From Bacteroides thetaiotaomicron VPI-5482 (lineage in GTDB: Bacteria > Bacteroidota > Bacteroidia > Bacteroidales > Bacteroidaceae): a DNA stretch of 64,000 nt. The notes under the pieces were generated by a model. It was not told the DNA's origin and did no database searches. It saw only the letters and a program-made list of their open reading frames with translations. How positions within the stretch are numbered: position 1 is the first letter of the stretch; each line of letters starts with the position of its first letter. Location: NCBI RefSeq assembly GCF_000011065.1, contig NC_004663.1, positions 682,001-746,000 of the forward strand, read 5' to 3'. Below are positions 17,494 through 25,809 of this stretch, piece after piece. The position numbers were made by a program, and so were the translations under genes.

Positions 17494-18597
17494 ATGAAAC
17501 AATTTATTGCTTTCGTAAAGAAAGAATTTTATCATATTTTCCGTGACCGGCGTACTATGCTGATCCTGTTGGGAATGCCGGTCGTGCAGATTATTCTGTT
17601 TGGGTTTGCTATCAGTACGGAAGTGAAGAATGTCCGGCTGGCAGTTCTTGATCCTTCGAATGATGTGGTAACAAGGAAAATTATAGACCGGTTGGATGCG
17701 AGTGAATATTTCACGGTTACCACCCGTTTTCATTCTCCACAGGAGATGGAAACTGCCTTCCGGAAAAATAAGATAGATATGGCAATTGTATTTGGAGAGC
17801 GTTTTGCCGACGGACTTTATACGGGGGATGCCCGTGTGCAGCTGATAGTCGATGCAACCGATCCCAATATGTCTACCTCGCAGAGTAATTATGCAGCCAG
17901 CATTGTTTCTTCGGCAGGACAGGAGATGTTGCCTCCCAATGTGTTCGTTTCGCGTTTGACTCCAGATGTCAAATTGCTGTATAATCCGCAGATGAAGAGT
18001 GCCTACAACTTTGTGCCCGGAGTCATGGGGCTGATTTTAATGCTGATTTGTGCGATGATGACCTCTATTTCCATTGTTCGTGAAAAGGAGACGGGCACGA
18101 TGGAAGTATTGCTGGTATCTCCGGTAAGACCATTGTTTATCGTGCTGGCCAAGGCGGTACCTTACTTTGTTTTATCTTTTGTCAATCTGACAACCATTTT
18201 GCTGCTTTCAGTCTTTGTACTGGATGTGCCGGTAGTGGGGAGTTTGTTCTGGTTGGTGATGGTGTCTTTGCTCTTTATTTTCGTGTCGCTGGCTTTGGGT
18301 TTGCTGATTTCCTCTGTGACAAGTACACAGGTGGCGGCCATGCTGGCATCCGGAATGATATTGATGATGCCCACCATGGTTTTGTCCGGAATGATTTTTC
18401 CGGTAGAAAGTATGCCGGTGATTCTCCGGGCCATATCGGATATTATTCCCGCCCGCTGGTATATTCAGGCTGTGCGCAAACTGATGATTGAAGGAGTGCC
18501 GGTTGTGCTGGTACTTAAAGAGATTGGTATTTTGTTGCTGATGGCAGTAGTGCTTATTACCATCAGTATCAGGAAATTTAAATATCGATTGGAATAA
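17494..18597 (+). CDS. ABC-2 type permease (YbhS/YbhR-like), first
   Basis: Inner-membrane permease of 367 residues with one N-terminal transmembrane helix, a large periplasmic domain (about residues 45-170) and five C-terminal helices, the ABC-2 topology. The sequence MTSISIVREKETGTMEVLLVSPV is the family's cytoplasmic coupling motif. The reading frame is open from a TTG at 17488 that overlaps the ATPase stop; the ATG at 17494 is the better start. It is paired with a second, diverged permease downstream, suggesting a heterodimer. Confidence 0.94.
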   Translation: MKQFIAFVKKEFYHIFRDRRTMLILLGMPVVQIILFGFAISTEVKNVRLAVLDPSNDVVTRKIIDRLDASEYFTVTTRFHSPQEMETAFRKNKIDMAIVFGERFADGLYTGDARVQLIVDATDPNMSTSQSNYAASIVSSAGQEMLPPNVFVSRLTPDVKLLYNPQMKSAYNFVPGVMGLILMLICAMMTSISIVREKETGTMEVLLVSPVRPLFIVLAKAVPYFVLSFVNLTTILLLSVFVLDVPVVGSLFWLVMVSLLFIFVSLALGLLISSVTSTQVAAMLASGMILMMPTMVLSGMIFPVESMPVILRAISDIIPARWYIQAVRKLMIEGVPVVLVLKEIGILLLMAVVLITISIRKFKYRLE

Positions 18598-18608
18598 AGG
18601 AATTTATT

Positions 18609-19724
18609 ATGATAAAATTTCTGATAGAAAAAGAGTTTAAACAGTTGCTTCGCAATTCGTTCCTGCCGAGATTGATTCTTATCTTTCCCTGCATGATCAT
18701 GTTGCTGATGCCATGGGCTGTGAATCTGGAAATAAAGAATATCCAGCTGAATATTGTAGACAACGATCATTCGGTGATTTCTCAGCGGCTGGTGAATAAG
18801 ATTGCGGCTTCTACCTATTTCCGTCTGACGGAAGTGCCGGCATCTTATGAGGATGGATTACGGAATATTGAACAGGGAACAGCGGATATTATAATGGAGA
18901 TCCCCAGGCACCTGGAGCGGGACTGGGTGAACAAAGGAGAAGCCCATATACTGATTGCAGCCAATTCGGTAAATGGAACGAAAGGAGGGCTAGGCAGTTC
19001 TTATCTGGGCACTATTATCAAGAACTATGCAGCCGAGTTACGTGCAGAATATCCTGATGCCATATCTGCGTCGGGCAGTGCCCCTTCCATTCGTATCGAT
19101 ACGCAGGGATTATTTAACCCGAATCTGAATTATAAACTTTATATGATTCCTGCTTTGATGGGAATGTTGTTGACTTTGATATGCGGATTTTTGCCTGCCC
19201 TGAATGTGGTTAGTGAGAAGGAGGTAGGAACGATCGAACAGATTAATGTGACTCCCGTACCGAAATTTACTTTTATTCTGGCTAAACTTTTACCTTACTG
19301 GATCACAGGCTTTATCGTATTGACTTTGTGCTTTTTGTTAGCCTGGCTGCTTTATGGAATAACTCCTGTAGGGCATTTCATCGTGATTTATTTTTTGGCG
19401 ATTTTGTTTGTATTCGTTATGTCCGGTTTCGGGCTCGTTATATCCAATTATTCGGCAACTATGCAGCAGTCTATGTTTGTAATGTTCTTTTTTATGCTGA
19501 TTCTGATGTTGATGAGCGGATTATTCACTCCGGTGAGCAGTATGCCTGAATGGGCACAGGTGATTACTTATTTCAATCCTTTGAAGTACTTTATGGAAGG
19601 AATGCGTATGGTATACCTCAAAGGAAGCAGCTTGTTGGAACTGCTGCCTGAAATAGGAGTCCTGCTTCTTTTTGCACTGGGTTTCAATACCTGGGCGGTG
19701 ATCAGTTATCGGAAAAATCAATAA
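18609..19724 (+). CDS. ABC-2 type permease, second
   Basis: A 371-residue permease with the same topology as its upstream neighbour: an N-terminal helix (about 22-42), a periplasmic domain, and five or six C-terminal helices. The coupling segment is NVVSEKEVGTIEQINVTPV. It is separated from the first permease by 11 bp and is the last gene of the exporter operon. A strong bidirectional terminator follows. Divergence between the two permeases fits a YbhS/YbhR-type pair. Confidence 0.94.
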   Translation: MIKFLIEKEFKQLLRNSFLPRLILIFPCMIMLLMPWAVNLEIKNIQLNIVDNDHSVISQRLVNKIAASTYFRLTEVPASYEDGLRNIEQGTADIIMEIPRHLERDWVNKGEAHILIAANSVNGTKGGLGSSYLGTIIKNYAAELRAEYPDAISASGSAPSIRIDTQGLFNPNLNYKLYMIPALMGMLLTLICGFLPALNVVSEKEVGTIEQINVTPVPKFTFILAKLLPYWITGFIVLTLCFLLAWLLYGITPVGHFIVIYFLAILFVFVMSGFGLVISNYSATMQQSMFVMFFFMLILMLMSGLFTPVSSMPEWAQVITYFNPLKYFMEGMRMVYLKGSSLLELLPEIGVLLLFALGFNTWAVISYRKNQ

Positions 19725-19743
19725 TTGAGAATTTGATTATATA

Positions 19744-19786
19744 AAAAACAGCTCTTATCCTTATTGGTTGGAAAAGAGCTGTTTTT
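19744..19786. terminator. Bidirectional terminator, exporter operon and hsp20
   Basis: AAAAACAGCTCTT pairs with AAGAGCTGTTTTT, giving a 13-bp perfect stem with A and T runs on both sides. It lies between convergent genes. Confidence 0.88.
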
Positions 19787-19827
19787 ATTATTGTTTTCAC
19801 CCCTTGGGATGAATCGTGGTTACTGTA

Positions 19828-20256
19828 TTATTTTACTTCGATTTGCTTTTCGGCCTTCTTCACTTCTTCTTCAGAAATCTTAGGAAGTTGGACGCTCAAA
19901 ACTCCGTTTTCTACTGCGGCAGAAATTTTTTCTTTATCTACATTATCCGGCAGAATCATCGTCTGCTGAAACTTAGAATAAGAGAATTCGCGACGTAGAT
20001 AGCGACCTTCTTTCTTCTCTTCTTTGTTTTCAGTCTTCTTCTCCATAGAGATAACGAGGTTGTTGTCTTCATCAATGCGAACATTGAAGTCCTCTTTTGT
20101 CATTCCCGGAGCAGCCAGTTCAACTTTGTATTCTTTTTCTGTTTCAAAAACATTGATTGCAGGTGCAGTTGCATTTGCTTTTACCATCCAATCGTTATCA
20201 AAGAAATCGTTAAAAATACTTGGTAACCAACTTTGAGTTCTTCTAACAGGCATCAT
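19828..20256 (-). CDS. Small heat shock protein (Hsp20/alpha-crystallin family)
   Basis: ATP-independent holdase chaperone of 142 residues. The alpha-crystallin domain covers about residues 35-130 (YKVELAAPGMTKEDFNVRIDEDNNLVISMEKK), with a short charged C-terminal extension and the conserved closing segment NGVLSVQLPK. The start MMPVRR is preceded by AGGAGAC, a recognisable Shine-Dalgarno, unusual for this genome. A sigma-54-type promoter lies 131-146 bp upstream of the start (20387-20402), so stress induction may use RpoN with an enhancer-binding protein. Confidence 0.95.
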   Translation of the reverse strand: MMPVRRTQSWLPSIFNDFFDNDWMVKANATAPAINVFETEKEYKVELAAPGMTKEDFNVRIDEDNNLVISMEKKTENKEEKKEGRYLRREFSYSKFQQTMILPDNVDKEKISAAVENGVLSVQLPKISEEEVKKAEKQIEVK

Positions 20257-20386
20257 AATCTTAGTCTCCTATCTTTTAGTTAAACATTCGGTTTATTCAC
20301 TCTTGAATTTCGGTTCGCTGCTTTCCGCAGAGGGGGGTATCCCGACTCTTGCCGTCTGCTTTTGAACCGTCGTTCACTGCTATTAG

Positions 20387-20402
20387 TGCAAACCTTATGC
20401 CA
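20387..20402 (-). promoter_or_regulatory. Sigma-54-type -24/-12 promoter of hsp20
   Basis: The minus strand reads TGGCATAAGGTTTGCA, matching the RpoN consensus TGGCA-N6-TTGCA with the required 12-bp step from GG to GC. The predicted start is near 20376, leaving a leader of about 120 nt. A 13-bp palindrome TTTTGT-G-ACAAAA at 20461-20473, about 90 bp upstream of that start, is a possible enhancer site. No standard TAnnTTTG element was found closer to the gene. Confidence 0.65.
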
Positions 20403-20523
20403 AAGGAAAACTGAGATTGAAAATGTCTATTTGTCATTTTAATAATGCCAATTTTGCCTGTTTTGTGACAAAATGTAACCGCAGTATATTTATTTTATAT
20501 AATATAGATATTAATTTGATAAT

Positions 20524-21000
20524 CTATTTTTTTTCAATGAGTTTGAATCTTAACCTTAAAGTTTGCCTTTCTTCATTATAATCATGACTGATGATTTTGA
20601 AAGTTCCTACCTCTGAGGTATTGGATACATGTAACCCTATACAGGCACAGGCGTCATAATCTCCTATGCGTATAATGCGAAGAGTCTCACTGGCGTCAGC
20701 AGGAAGTTTGCTCAGATCTACGATGCCTTTAGCTTGCTCATGAGTCATAAATTCAACAGTTACGGGCAGATTTTGACTGATAACTTCGTTTACCTTATCT
20801 TCTATCGCTTGTATCTCCGCATCTGTAGGACAAGTAGGAAGAATATAGTCGCACTTACTCTTTTTCCTTTCTATATGGGCATTTCTTGAGCGAGGGCAAC
20901 CGAAAGTTTTTACCATAGTGGCATTTAGTAAATGCTCTGCTGTATGCATAGGAGGATACTCCTGTTTGTTGTGATCATTGAGTTGAGGTTGTTGTTCCAT
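20524..21000 (-). CDS. Alanyl-tRNA editing domain protein (AlaX-like)
   Basis: A free-standing trans-editing hydrolase, likely clearing mischarged tRNA(Ala). It has 158 residues with the two zinc-ligand motifs of the ThrRS/AlaRS second additional domain: HTAEHLL near residues 19-25 and CACIGLHV near 117-124. No synthetase catalytic domain is present, and the size fits the short AlaX-S class. It is the last gene of a minus-strand run with the SanA-like and DUF4919 genes, 35 bp after the SanA-like stop codon. The substrate amino acid (Ser or Gly) is inferred from the family. Confidence 0.87.
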   Translation of the reverse strand: MEQQPQLNDHNKQEYPPMHTAEHLLNATMVKTFGCPRSRNAHIERKKSKCDYILPTCPTDAEIQAIEDKVNEVISQNLPVTVEFMTHEQAKGIVDLSKLPADASETLRIIRIGDYDACACIGLHVSNTSEVGTFKIISHDYNEERQTLRLRFKLIEKK

Positions 21001-21035
21001 AAATTTTTCAATAACTTTTTGTTTTTGATATTTTC

Positions 21036-21680
21036 TTATTTGCCGGATGGCAGTTTGTACTTTTCTCCCAGGAAATGCGGTTGCTTATCTATCGCTAAAT
21101 CGATAAACATCTTGACCCTTGCAAATAATTCTCTGATATTGGTTCTCAATCCTGCATAGACGTCTACATCCCTGGCATTAAAACCGATGGCGGTAATCCC
21201 ATTCTTTTCGGCAAGATAAATAGCCCGCTCATTGTGAAATCGTTGAGAAATGATGGTCAGACGGGTCTGACCGAATACTTCTTTAGCACGCACAACAGAG
21301 TCAAGGGTACGAAAACCGGCATAATCTAAATAGATAGACTTTTCAGGAACACCTTTTTGCATAAGCGCTTTCTTCATTTCTTCCGGTTCGTTGTAATCTT
21401 CTTTGCGATTATCTCCACTGATAAGAATATAATTAATTTTGCCTGCCTTGTACAGTTCAACCGCCGCATCAATGCGATAGTCAAAATATAAATTGTTATT
21501 TCCGCTTTTCAGCTTAGGAGAGGTGCCGAGAAGCAGACCTACATTGTTTGCAGGAATATCACTGATTTCAGTATAGATGCAGGAGGCTGCATTCTTCTTG
21601 ATGGTCCAGTCGCAGATAAAGATACTGATAACACAAAGTATGGCAATTATCAGTGTGATATAGAATAGTTTTTTTTTCAT
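21036..21680 (-). CDS. SanA/YdcF-like membrane protein (DUF218)
   Basis: A 214-residue envelope protein. One N-terminal membrane anchor (about residues 5-25) precedes a DUF218 domain with the family motifs VGLLLGTSP, ILISGDNR and ISQRFHNERA. Members such as SanA and ElyC affect envelope barrier function and peptidoglycan or ECA maintenance, but the reaction is not settled. Its start overlaps the stop codon of the DUF4919 gene by 4 bp (ATGA), indicating coupled translation. Confidence 0.88.
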   Translation of the reverse strand: MKKKLFYITLIIAILCVISIFICDWTIKKNAASCIYTEISDIPANNVGLLLGTSPKLKSGNNNLYFDYRIDAAVELYKAGKINYILISGDNRKEDYNEPEEMKKALMQKGVPEKSIYLDYAGFRTLDSVVRAKEVFGQTRLTIISQRFHNERAIYLAEKNGITAIGFNARDVDVYAGLRTNIRELFARVKMFIDLAIDKQPHFLGEKYKLPSGK

Positions 21681-22345
21681 TTTCCGAATAATTCACTCAT
21701 ATAATCAAGGGAACGGCTAATGTCGAAATACATTTGATTTCCTTCATAGTACTGGCATTTATCAAACTCTATCAGATCACATTTATTGACTAGCGATTGA
21801 CCTTTCATGTTTTCCATTTTGAATAACATGTTCAGCAGTTGGTATTCGTCATTTACGCAGATAACCTTAAATGCGGTTTCTTCGCTTGTACCGTCACCTG
21901 TAAGCGCAATCATAGTAAGCAAGGCTGCGTATCTTTTTGAATAGTGTTTTATTTCCCGGATATCTTTCTGGAGCAAACCGGCTATTCCGTACATATTATA
22001 TAGTAATTGGAGAGATACCGGATTCTTTTTTAGTAGTTCTTTGCCGATATTATAAGCATCTTCATACTTTTCTTCTTTAATCAACTTTCGGAAATCCTGA
22101 AAATCATCCATACTTCCTTTGTAAGCTGGTGTGAATGAATACCCGTAATATAGCATGGCATGATCTTGCCGGGTGAGTAAAGTATCATTTTCTTCAAAAC
22201 GTTGCATGAGCTTTTGAAATTCCGTATTGTGATTAGTCACGTACTCTTTGATGGCCGGATAATCCACTTTTAATATTTCTTGTGCGGAACAATAAACCTG
22301 AAGGCTAAGTATGCTTATAAAGAAAAGGGTAATGAGCTTTTTCAT
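21677..22345 (-). CDS. Periplasmic DUF4919-like protein
   Basis: A 222-residue protein with a signal peptide (MKKLITLFFISILSLQVYCSAQ) and a helical domain. The pattern KEEKYEDAYNIGKELLKKNPVSLQLLYNMYGIA resembles TPR-like repeats. It fits the Bacteroidetes DUF4919 family by recall; the function is unknown. It heads the DUF4919/SanA-like/AlaX operon. Its own promoter is probably CTTG-N19-TATTTTTG on the minus strand (-7 at 22383-22376), just downstream of the terminator of the small-RNA-like element at 22418-22516. Confidence 0.8.
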   Translation of the reverse strand: MKKLITLFFISILSLQVYCSAQEILKVDYPAIKEYVTNHNTEFQKLMQRFEENDTLLTRQDHAMLYYGYSFTPAYKGSMDDFQDFRKLIKEEKYEDAYNIGKELLKKNPVSLQLLYNMYGIAGLLQKDIREIKHYSKRYAALLTMIALTGDGTSEETAFKVICVNDEYQLLNMLFKMENMKGQSLVNKCDLIEFDKCQYYEGNQMYFDISRSLDYMSELFGK

Positions 22346-22417
22346 GACAGTGTTTTTTTAGGGTATTATGATTCACAAAAATACCATTCTTTTTTAGGAA
22401 ACCAAGCGTATAGGCAT

Positions 22418-22516
22418 AAAAAAAGGAGCAACGCCTTGCTCCAACCTTTGTTAACCTTAAATCTAATACTATGAAAAACACATTGCAAAGATACGGACTT
22501 CTGTGAACTTTGCAAA
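22418..22516 (-). ncRNA. Candidate small RNA, copy 1 of a repeated element
   Basis: The minus strand shows a textbook Bacteroides promoter: TTTG (22516-22513), exactly 19 bp, then TATCTTTG (22493-22486). About 45-50 bases downstream is the terminator hairpin GGAGCAAGGCGTTGCTCC (22442-22425) followed by seven T. The predicted transcript runs from about 22479 to 22418, roughly 60 nt, with no open frame. An almost identical copy is at 23458-23556 in the same orientation. It lies upstream of the DUF4919 gene, which has its own promoter after the hairpin, so this looks independent and not a leader. It could belong to one of the multi-copy paralogous sRNA families reported in Bacteroides. Confidence 0.7.
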
Positions 22517-22616
22517 TTAACCAAGAAAAATCTTATGTTATATAACATAGATTAAGAATTTTCCCTTTCCGCTTAACGGATATTCGGTATTTGATCGTTC
22601 ATATAAAGAGTTTTTT

Positions 22617-22624
22617 TATCTTTG
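22617..22624 (+). promoter_or_regulatory. -7 element of the SGNH hydrolase gene
   Basis: TATCTTTG lies 29 bp before the first ATG. A TTTG at 22590-22593 has a 23-bp spacing, slightly longer than the usual 19-21. Confidence 0.55.
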
Positions 22625-22653
22625 CAACCAATTTGAATTACTAATCTTTATAT

Positions 22654-23364
22654 ATGTATATGAAAAAGAAAAGACTGGGTCAATGGATGTTGTTGGCCAT
22701 CGTTTGTTTGAGTTTCTCAGTAGGAGAGACCTATGCACAGAAACATGAGTTCGCTAATTACAAGCGTTATGCGACAGAGAATGCAGCACTTGCACAACCT
22801 GTAAAGAAGGAAAAAAGAGTGGTCTTTATGGGCAATTCCATTACGGAAGGATGGGTGAGGACACATCCTGATTTCTTCAAAACAAATGGATATATCGGTC
22901 GTGGTATCAGTGGCCAGACGTCCTATCAGTTTTTACTTCGTTTTAGGGAAGATGTGATCAATCTTTCTCCGGCATTGGTTGTCATTAATGCAGGAACAAA
23001 TGATGTAGCCGAAAATACAGGTGCTTATAATGAAGATTATACATTCGGAAATATTGCATCTATGGCAGAACTGGCGAAGGCAAATAAAATCAAAGTGATT
23101 CTGACTTCAGTATTGCCGGCTGCTGAATTTCCGTGGAGACGGGAGATTAAAGATGCTCCTCAAAAGATTCAGTCATTGAATGCCCGCATAGAAGCTTACG
23201 CCAAAGCTAATAAAATTCCGTTTGTGAATTATTATCAGCCAATGGTGGTGGGCGAGAATAAGGCCTTGAATCCTCAATATACGAAAGATGGGGTACATCC
23301 TACAGGAGAAGGATATGATATCATGGAAGCACTCATTAAACAGGCTATTGAAAAAGCGCTTTAA
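22654..23364 (+). CDS. Secreted SGNH/GDSL hydrolase
   Basis: An esterase or acetylhydrolase, 236 residues, with a signal peptide ending near TYAQ. The four SGNH blocks are all visible: MGNSITEGW (catalytic Ser, about 55-63), GRGISGQTS (Gly), NAGTNDV (Asn) and DGVHPTGEGY (catalytic Asp and His near 214-217). This subfamily often deacetylates sugars or platelet-activating-factor-like lipids; the substrate here is unknown. The first two ATGs (22654 and 22660) are both possible. The gene is bracketed by the two copies of the small-RNA-like element. Confidence 0.92.
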   Translation: MYMKKKRLGQWMLLAIVCLSFSVGETYAQKHEFANYKRYATENAALAQPVKKEKRVVFMGNSITEGWVRTHPDFFKTNGYIGRGISGQTSYQFLLRFREDVINLSPALVVINAGTNDVAENTGAYNEDYTFGNIASMAELAKANKIKVILTSVLPAAEFPWRREIKDAPQKIQSLNARIEAYAKANKIPFVNYYQPMVVGENKALNPQYTKDGVHPTGEGYDIMEALIKQAIEKAL

Positions 23365-23457
23365 TTATAGATAGAGTGTAGATAAAAAATGCCCTTTGAT
23401 AAGATTTCAAGGGGTATTTTTGTAGGATTGGAAGATGCTAAGATGGGGTATGGGCAT

Positions 23458-23556
23458 AAAAAAAGGAGCAACGCCTTGCTCCAACCTTTGTTAACCTTAA
23501 ATCTAATACTATGAAAAACACAGTGCAAAGATACGGGCTTTTGCGAAATCTGCAAA
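23458..23556 (-). ncRNA. Candidate small RNA, copy 2
   Basis: Same architecture as copy 1: minus-strand TTTG (23556-23553), 19 bp, TATCTTTG (23533-23526), then hairpin GGAGCAAGGCGTTGCTCC (23482-23465) and a T run. The segment from promoter to terminator differs from copy 1 at only one or two positions, while the sequence between -33 and -7 has diverged. No minus-strand gene lies just downstream; the next sequence is the 3' end of the plus-strand SGNH gene. This supports a free-standing RNA, not a gene leader. Confidence 0.7.
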
Positions 23557-23640
23557 TTATTTCTCTTAAATAGGTGTTTTTATAACACTAATTAGCAAAA
23601 GCTCGGGTTTCTTATAGATTTATTGATATTTATAAGCCGT

Positions 23641-25674
23641 TTATCCCCACTTTTCTTTCATCAAATCTTCCAGTTTCAGCAGCTCATTCCGATATTGGGC
23701 AGCTTCGATAAATTCCAGTTTTTTGGCGGCCTCCTGCATTAATTTGCGGGTACGCTCTATGCTCTTTTCCATTTGAGCTTTGCTCATATATTGTACGATT
23801 GGGTCGGCTGCGATATTAGGTGAAGAAGGTTCCACATAAGCGTGTTTTTCTTTCAGCAACTCATCGGCTTCGGAACCTGGACTGCCAAATACAGACAAGT
23901 TTCTCGCCTTCTTGATTTGTTGTGGGGTGATGCCGTTCGCTTCATTATAAGCGAGCTGTTTCTCGCGTCGACGGTTTGTTTCATCGATCGTAAGCCGCAT
24001 ACTGTCTGTTATTTTATCTGCATACATGATTACTTTTCCGTTTACATTACGGGCAGCACGTCCTGCAGTCTGGGTCAATGAGCGATGCGAACGGAGGAAG
24101 CCTTCCTTATCGGCATCGAGAATAGCGACAAGGGATACTTCCGGAAGGTCAAGACCTTCACGAAGCAGATTGACACCGATAAGTACGTCATAAACGCCTT
24201 GTCTCAAGTCATCCATGATCTTCACACGCTCTAATGTATCCACATCGCTATGGATATAGTTACATCTCACATTATTGTTGAGAAGGTATTCTGTCAGCTC
24301 TTCCGCCATACGTTTCGTAAGTGTCGTTACAAGTACCCGTTCTTCTTTTTCGATACGCAGCTGAATTTCTTCCATCAGGTCGTCAATTTGATTGAGACTC
24401 GGGCGTACTTCAATAACAGGATCAAGCAGACCGGTAGGGCGGATCACTTGTTCTACAACGATCCCTTCCGATTGTATCAGCTCATATTCTGCCGGGGTAG
24501 CACTGACATAAATCACTTGTTTTGTCATCTCCTCAAATTCTTCAAATTTCAGAGGGCGGTTGTCCATTGCGGCAGGCAGTCGGAACCCATATTCTACCAG
24601 ATTGATTTTACGGGCACGGTCGCCTCCATACATGGCGCGAACCTGCGGCACGCTTACATGACTTTCGTCAATAACCAGCAAAAAGTCATCCGGGAAGAAA
24701 TCGAGAAGGCAATAAGGACGGGTGCCGGCAGCGCGACCGTCGAAATAACGGGAATAATTCTCAATGCCGGAACAGTGCCCTAATTCCCGGATCATTTCCA
24801 TGTCATACGTAACTCGCTCGTACAATCGTTTCGCTTCATATTCTTTGCCGATAGATTCGAAGAACGCTACTTGTTTGGTTAAGTCATCCTCTATTTCGTG
24901 GATGGCACGAAGAGTAGCTTCCTTGGTGGTCATAAATAAATTGGCGGGATAGATCTTATAGGCTTCGAAAGGAGCGGTAGTCACACCGGTAATCGGGTCC
25001 ACTTCTTCTATCCCATCAATCTCGTCTCCCCAGAAAGTGACACGAAGCAGAGTGTCCGAGTACGCAAGGAAAATGTCGACCGTGTCTCCTTTAACGCGGA
25101 AGTTGCCACGATTCAAATCGATATCATTACGGACATACAGGCTGTCCACAAGACGACGCAGAAAAACATTACGGTCAAGCATCCGCCCCCGTTCAATTTC
25201 GATTACATTTTTATAGAAATCCGACGGGTTTCCCATACCGTAAATACAGGAGACTGAGGAAACGACTACCACATCTTTCCGGCCTGAAAGCAGGGAGGAG
25301 GTAGCGGCGAGACGTAACTTGTCAATCTCGTCATTGATGGCGAGATCCTTTTCTATATAGGTATCTGAATTTGGCAGATAGGCTTCCGGCTGATAGTAGT
25401 CGTAATATGAAACGTAATATTCTACGGCGTTATTGGGGAAAAATCCCTTGAACTCGCTGTATAGCTGCGCAGCCAATGTCTTGTTGTGGCTCAAGATCAA
25501 CGTAGGCTTGTTGATGTTGGCGATCACATTGGCGATGGTGAACGTTTTTCCCGATCCGGTAACCCCCAATAAAGTCTGTGCGGGAACTCCTTGAAGTACC
25601 CCCTCAGTAAGCTGGGCGATCGCTTCTGGTTGATCCCCGGTAGGTTTGTAAGCTGATGTTAGTTCAAAATTCAT
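23641..25674 (-). CDS. uvrB: Excinuclease ABC subunit B
   Basis: Damage-verification helicase of nucleotide excision repair; it loads with UvrA and recruits UvrC. It has 677 residues, the normal length. Walker A LGVTGSGKTFTIAN is near residue 37-50. The DNA-clamping beta-hairpin region with YYDYYQPEAYLP is near 92-105, and the helicase motifs DESHVSVPQ and QTAGRAARN are present. The C-terminal UVR domain that binds UvrC is at about 637-672. The gene stands alone; uvrA is 6.7 kb away on the other strand. Confidence 0.98.
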   Translation of the reverse strand: MNFELTSAYKPTGDQPEAIAQLTEGVLQGVPAQTLLGVTGSGKTFTIANVIANINKPTLILSHNKTLAAQLYSEFKGFFPNNAVEYYVSYYDYYQPEAYLPNSDTYIEKDLAINDEIDKLRLAATSSLLSGRKDVVVVSSVSCIYGMGNPSDFYKNVIEIERGRMLDRNVFLRRLVDSLYVRNDIDLNRGNFRVKGDTVDIFLAYSDTLLRVTFWGDEIDGIEEVDPITGVTTAPFEAYKIYPANLFMTTKEATLRAIHEIEDDLTKQVAFFESIGKEYEAKRLYERVTYDMEMIRELGHCSGIENYSRYFDGRAAGTRPYCLLDFFPDDFLLVIDESHVSVPQVRAMYGGDRARKINLVEYGFRLPAAMDNRPLKFEEFEEMTKQVIYVSATPAEYELIQSEGIVVEQVIRPTGLLDPVIEVRPSLNQIDDLMEEIQLRIEKEERVLVTTLTKRMAEELTEYLLNNNVRCNYIHSDVDTLERVKIMDDLRQGVYDVLIGVNLLREGLDLPEVSLVAILDADKEGFLRSHRSLTQTAGRAARNVNGKVIMYADKITDSMRLTIDETNRRREKQLAYNEANGITPQQIKKARNLSVFGSPGSEADELLKEKHAYVEPSSPNIAADPIVQYMSKAQMEKSIERTRKLMQEAAKKLEFIEAAQYRNELLKLEDLMKEKWG

Positions 25675-25809
25675 AGTTAAATCCTAAAAAGTGGAGCAAT
25701 ATTCGGCAAAATAATTGAGATAACAAATCATTTTTCCAAATAAATCCTTTACTTTGCAACATATTAATATCATGAAACAGATTCATACAACTAATAATAC
25801 CAAGAGAAC

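Noticed and set aside
22471..22505. Tiny plus-strand frame beginning ATGAAAAACACA in the repeated element, as a leader peptide
   Set aside because: The two copies differ in length and end; the minus-strand promoter spacing and T-run terminator are far better support for a minus-strand RNA.
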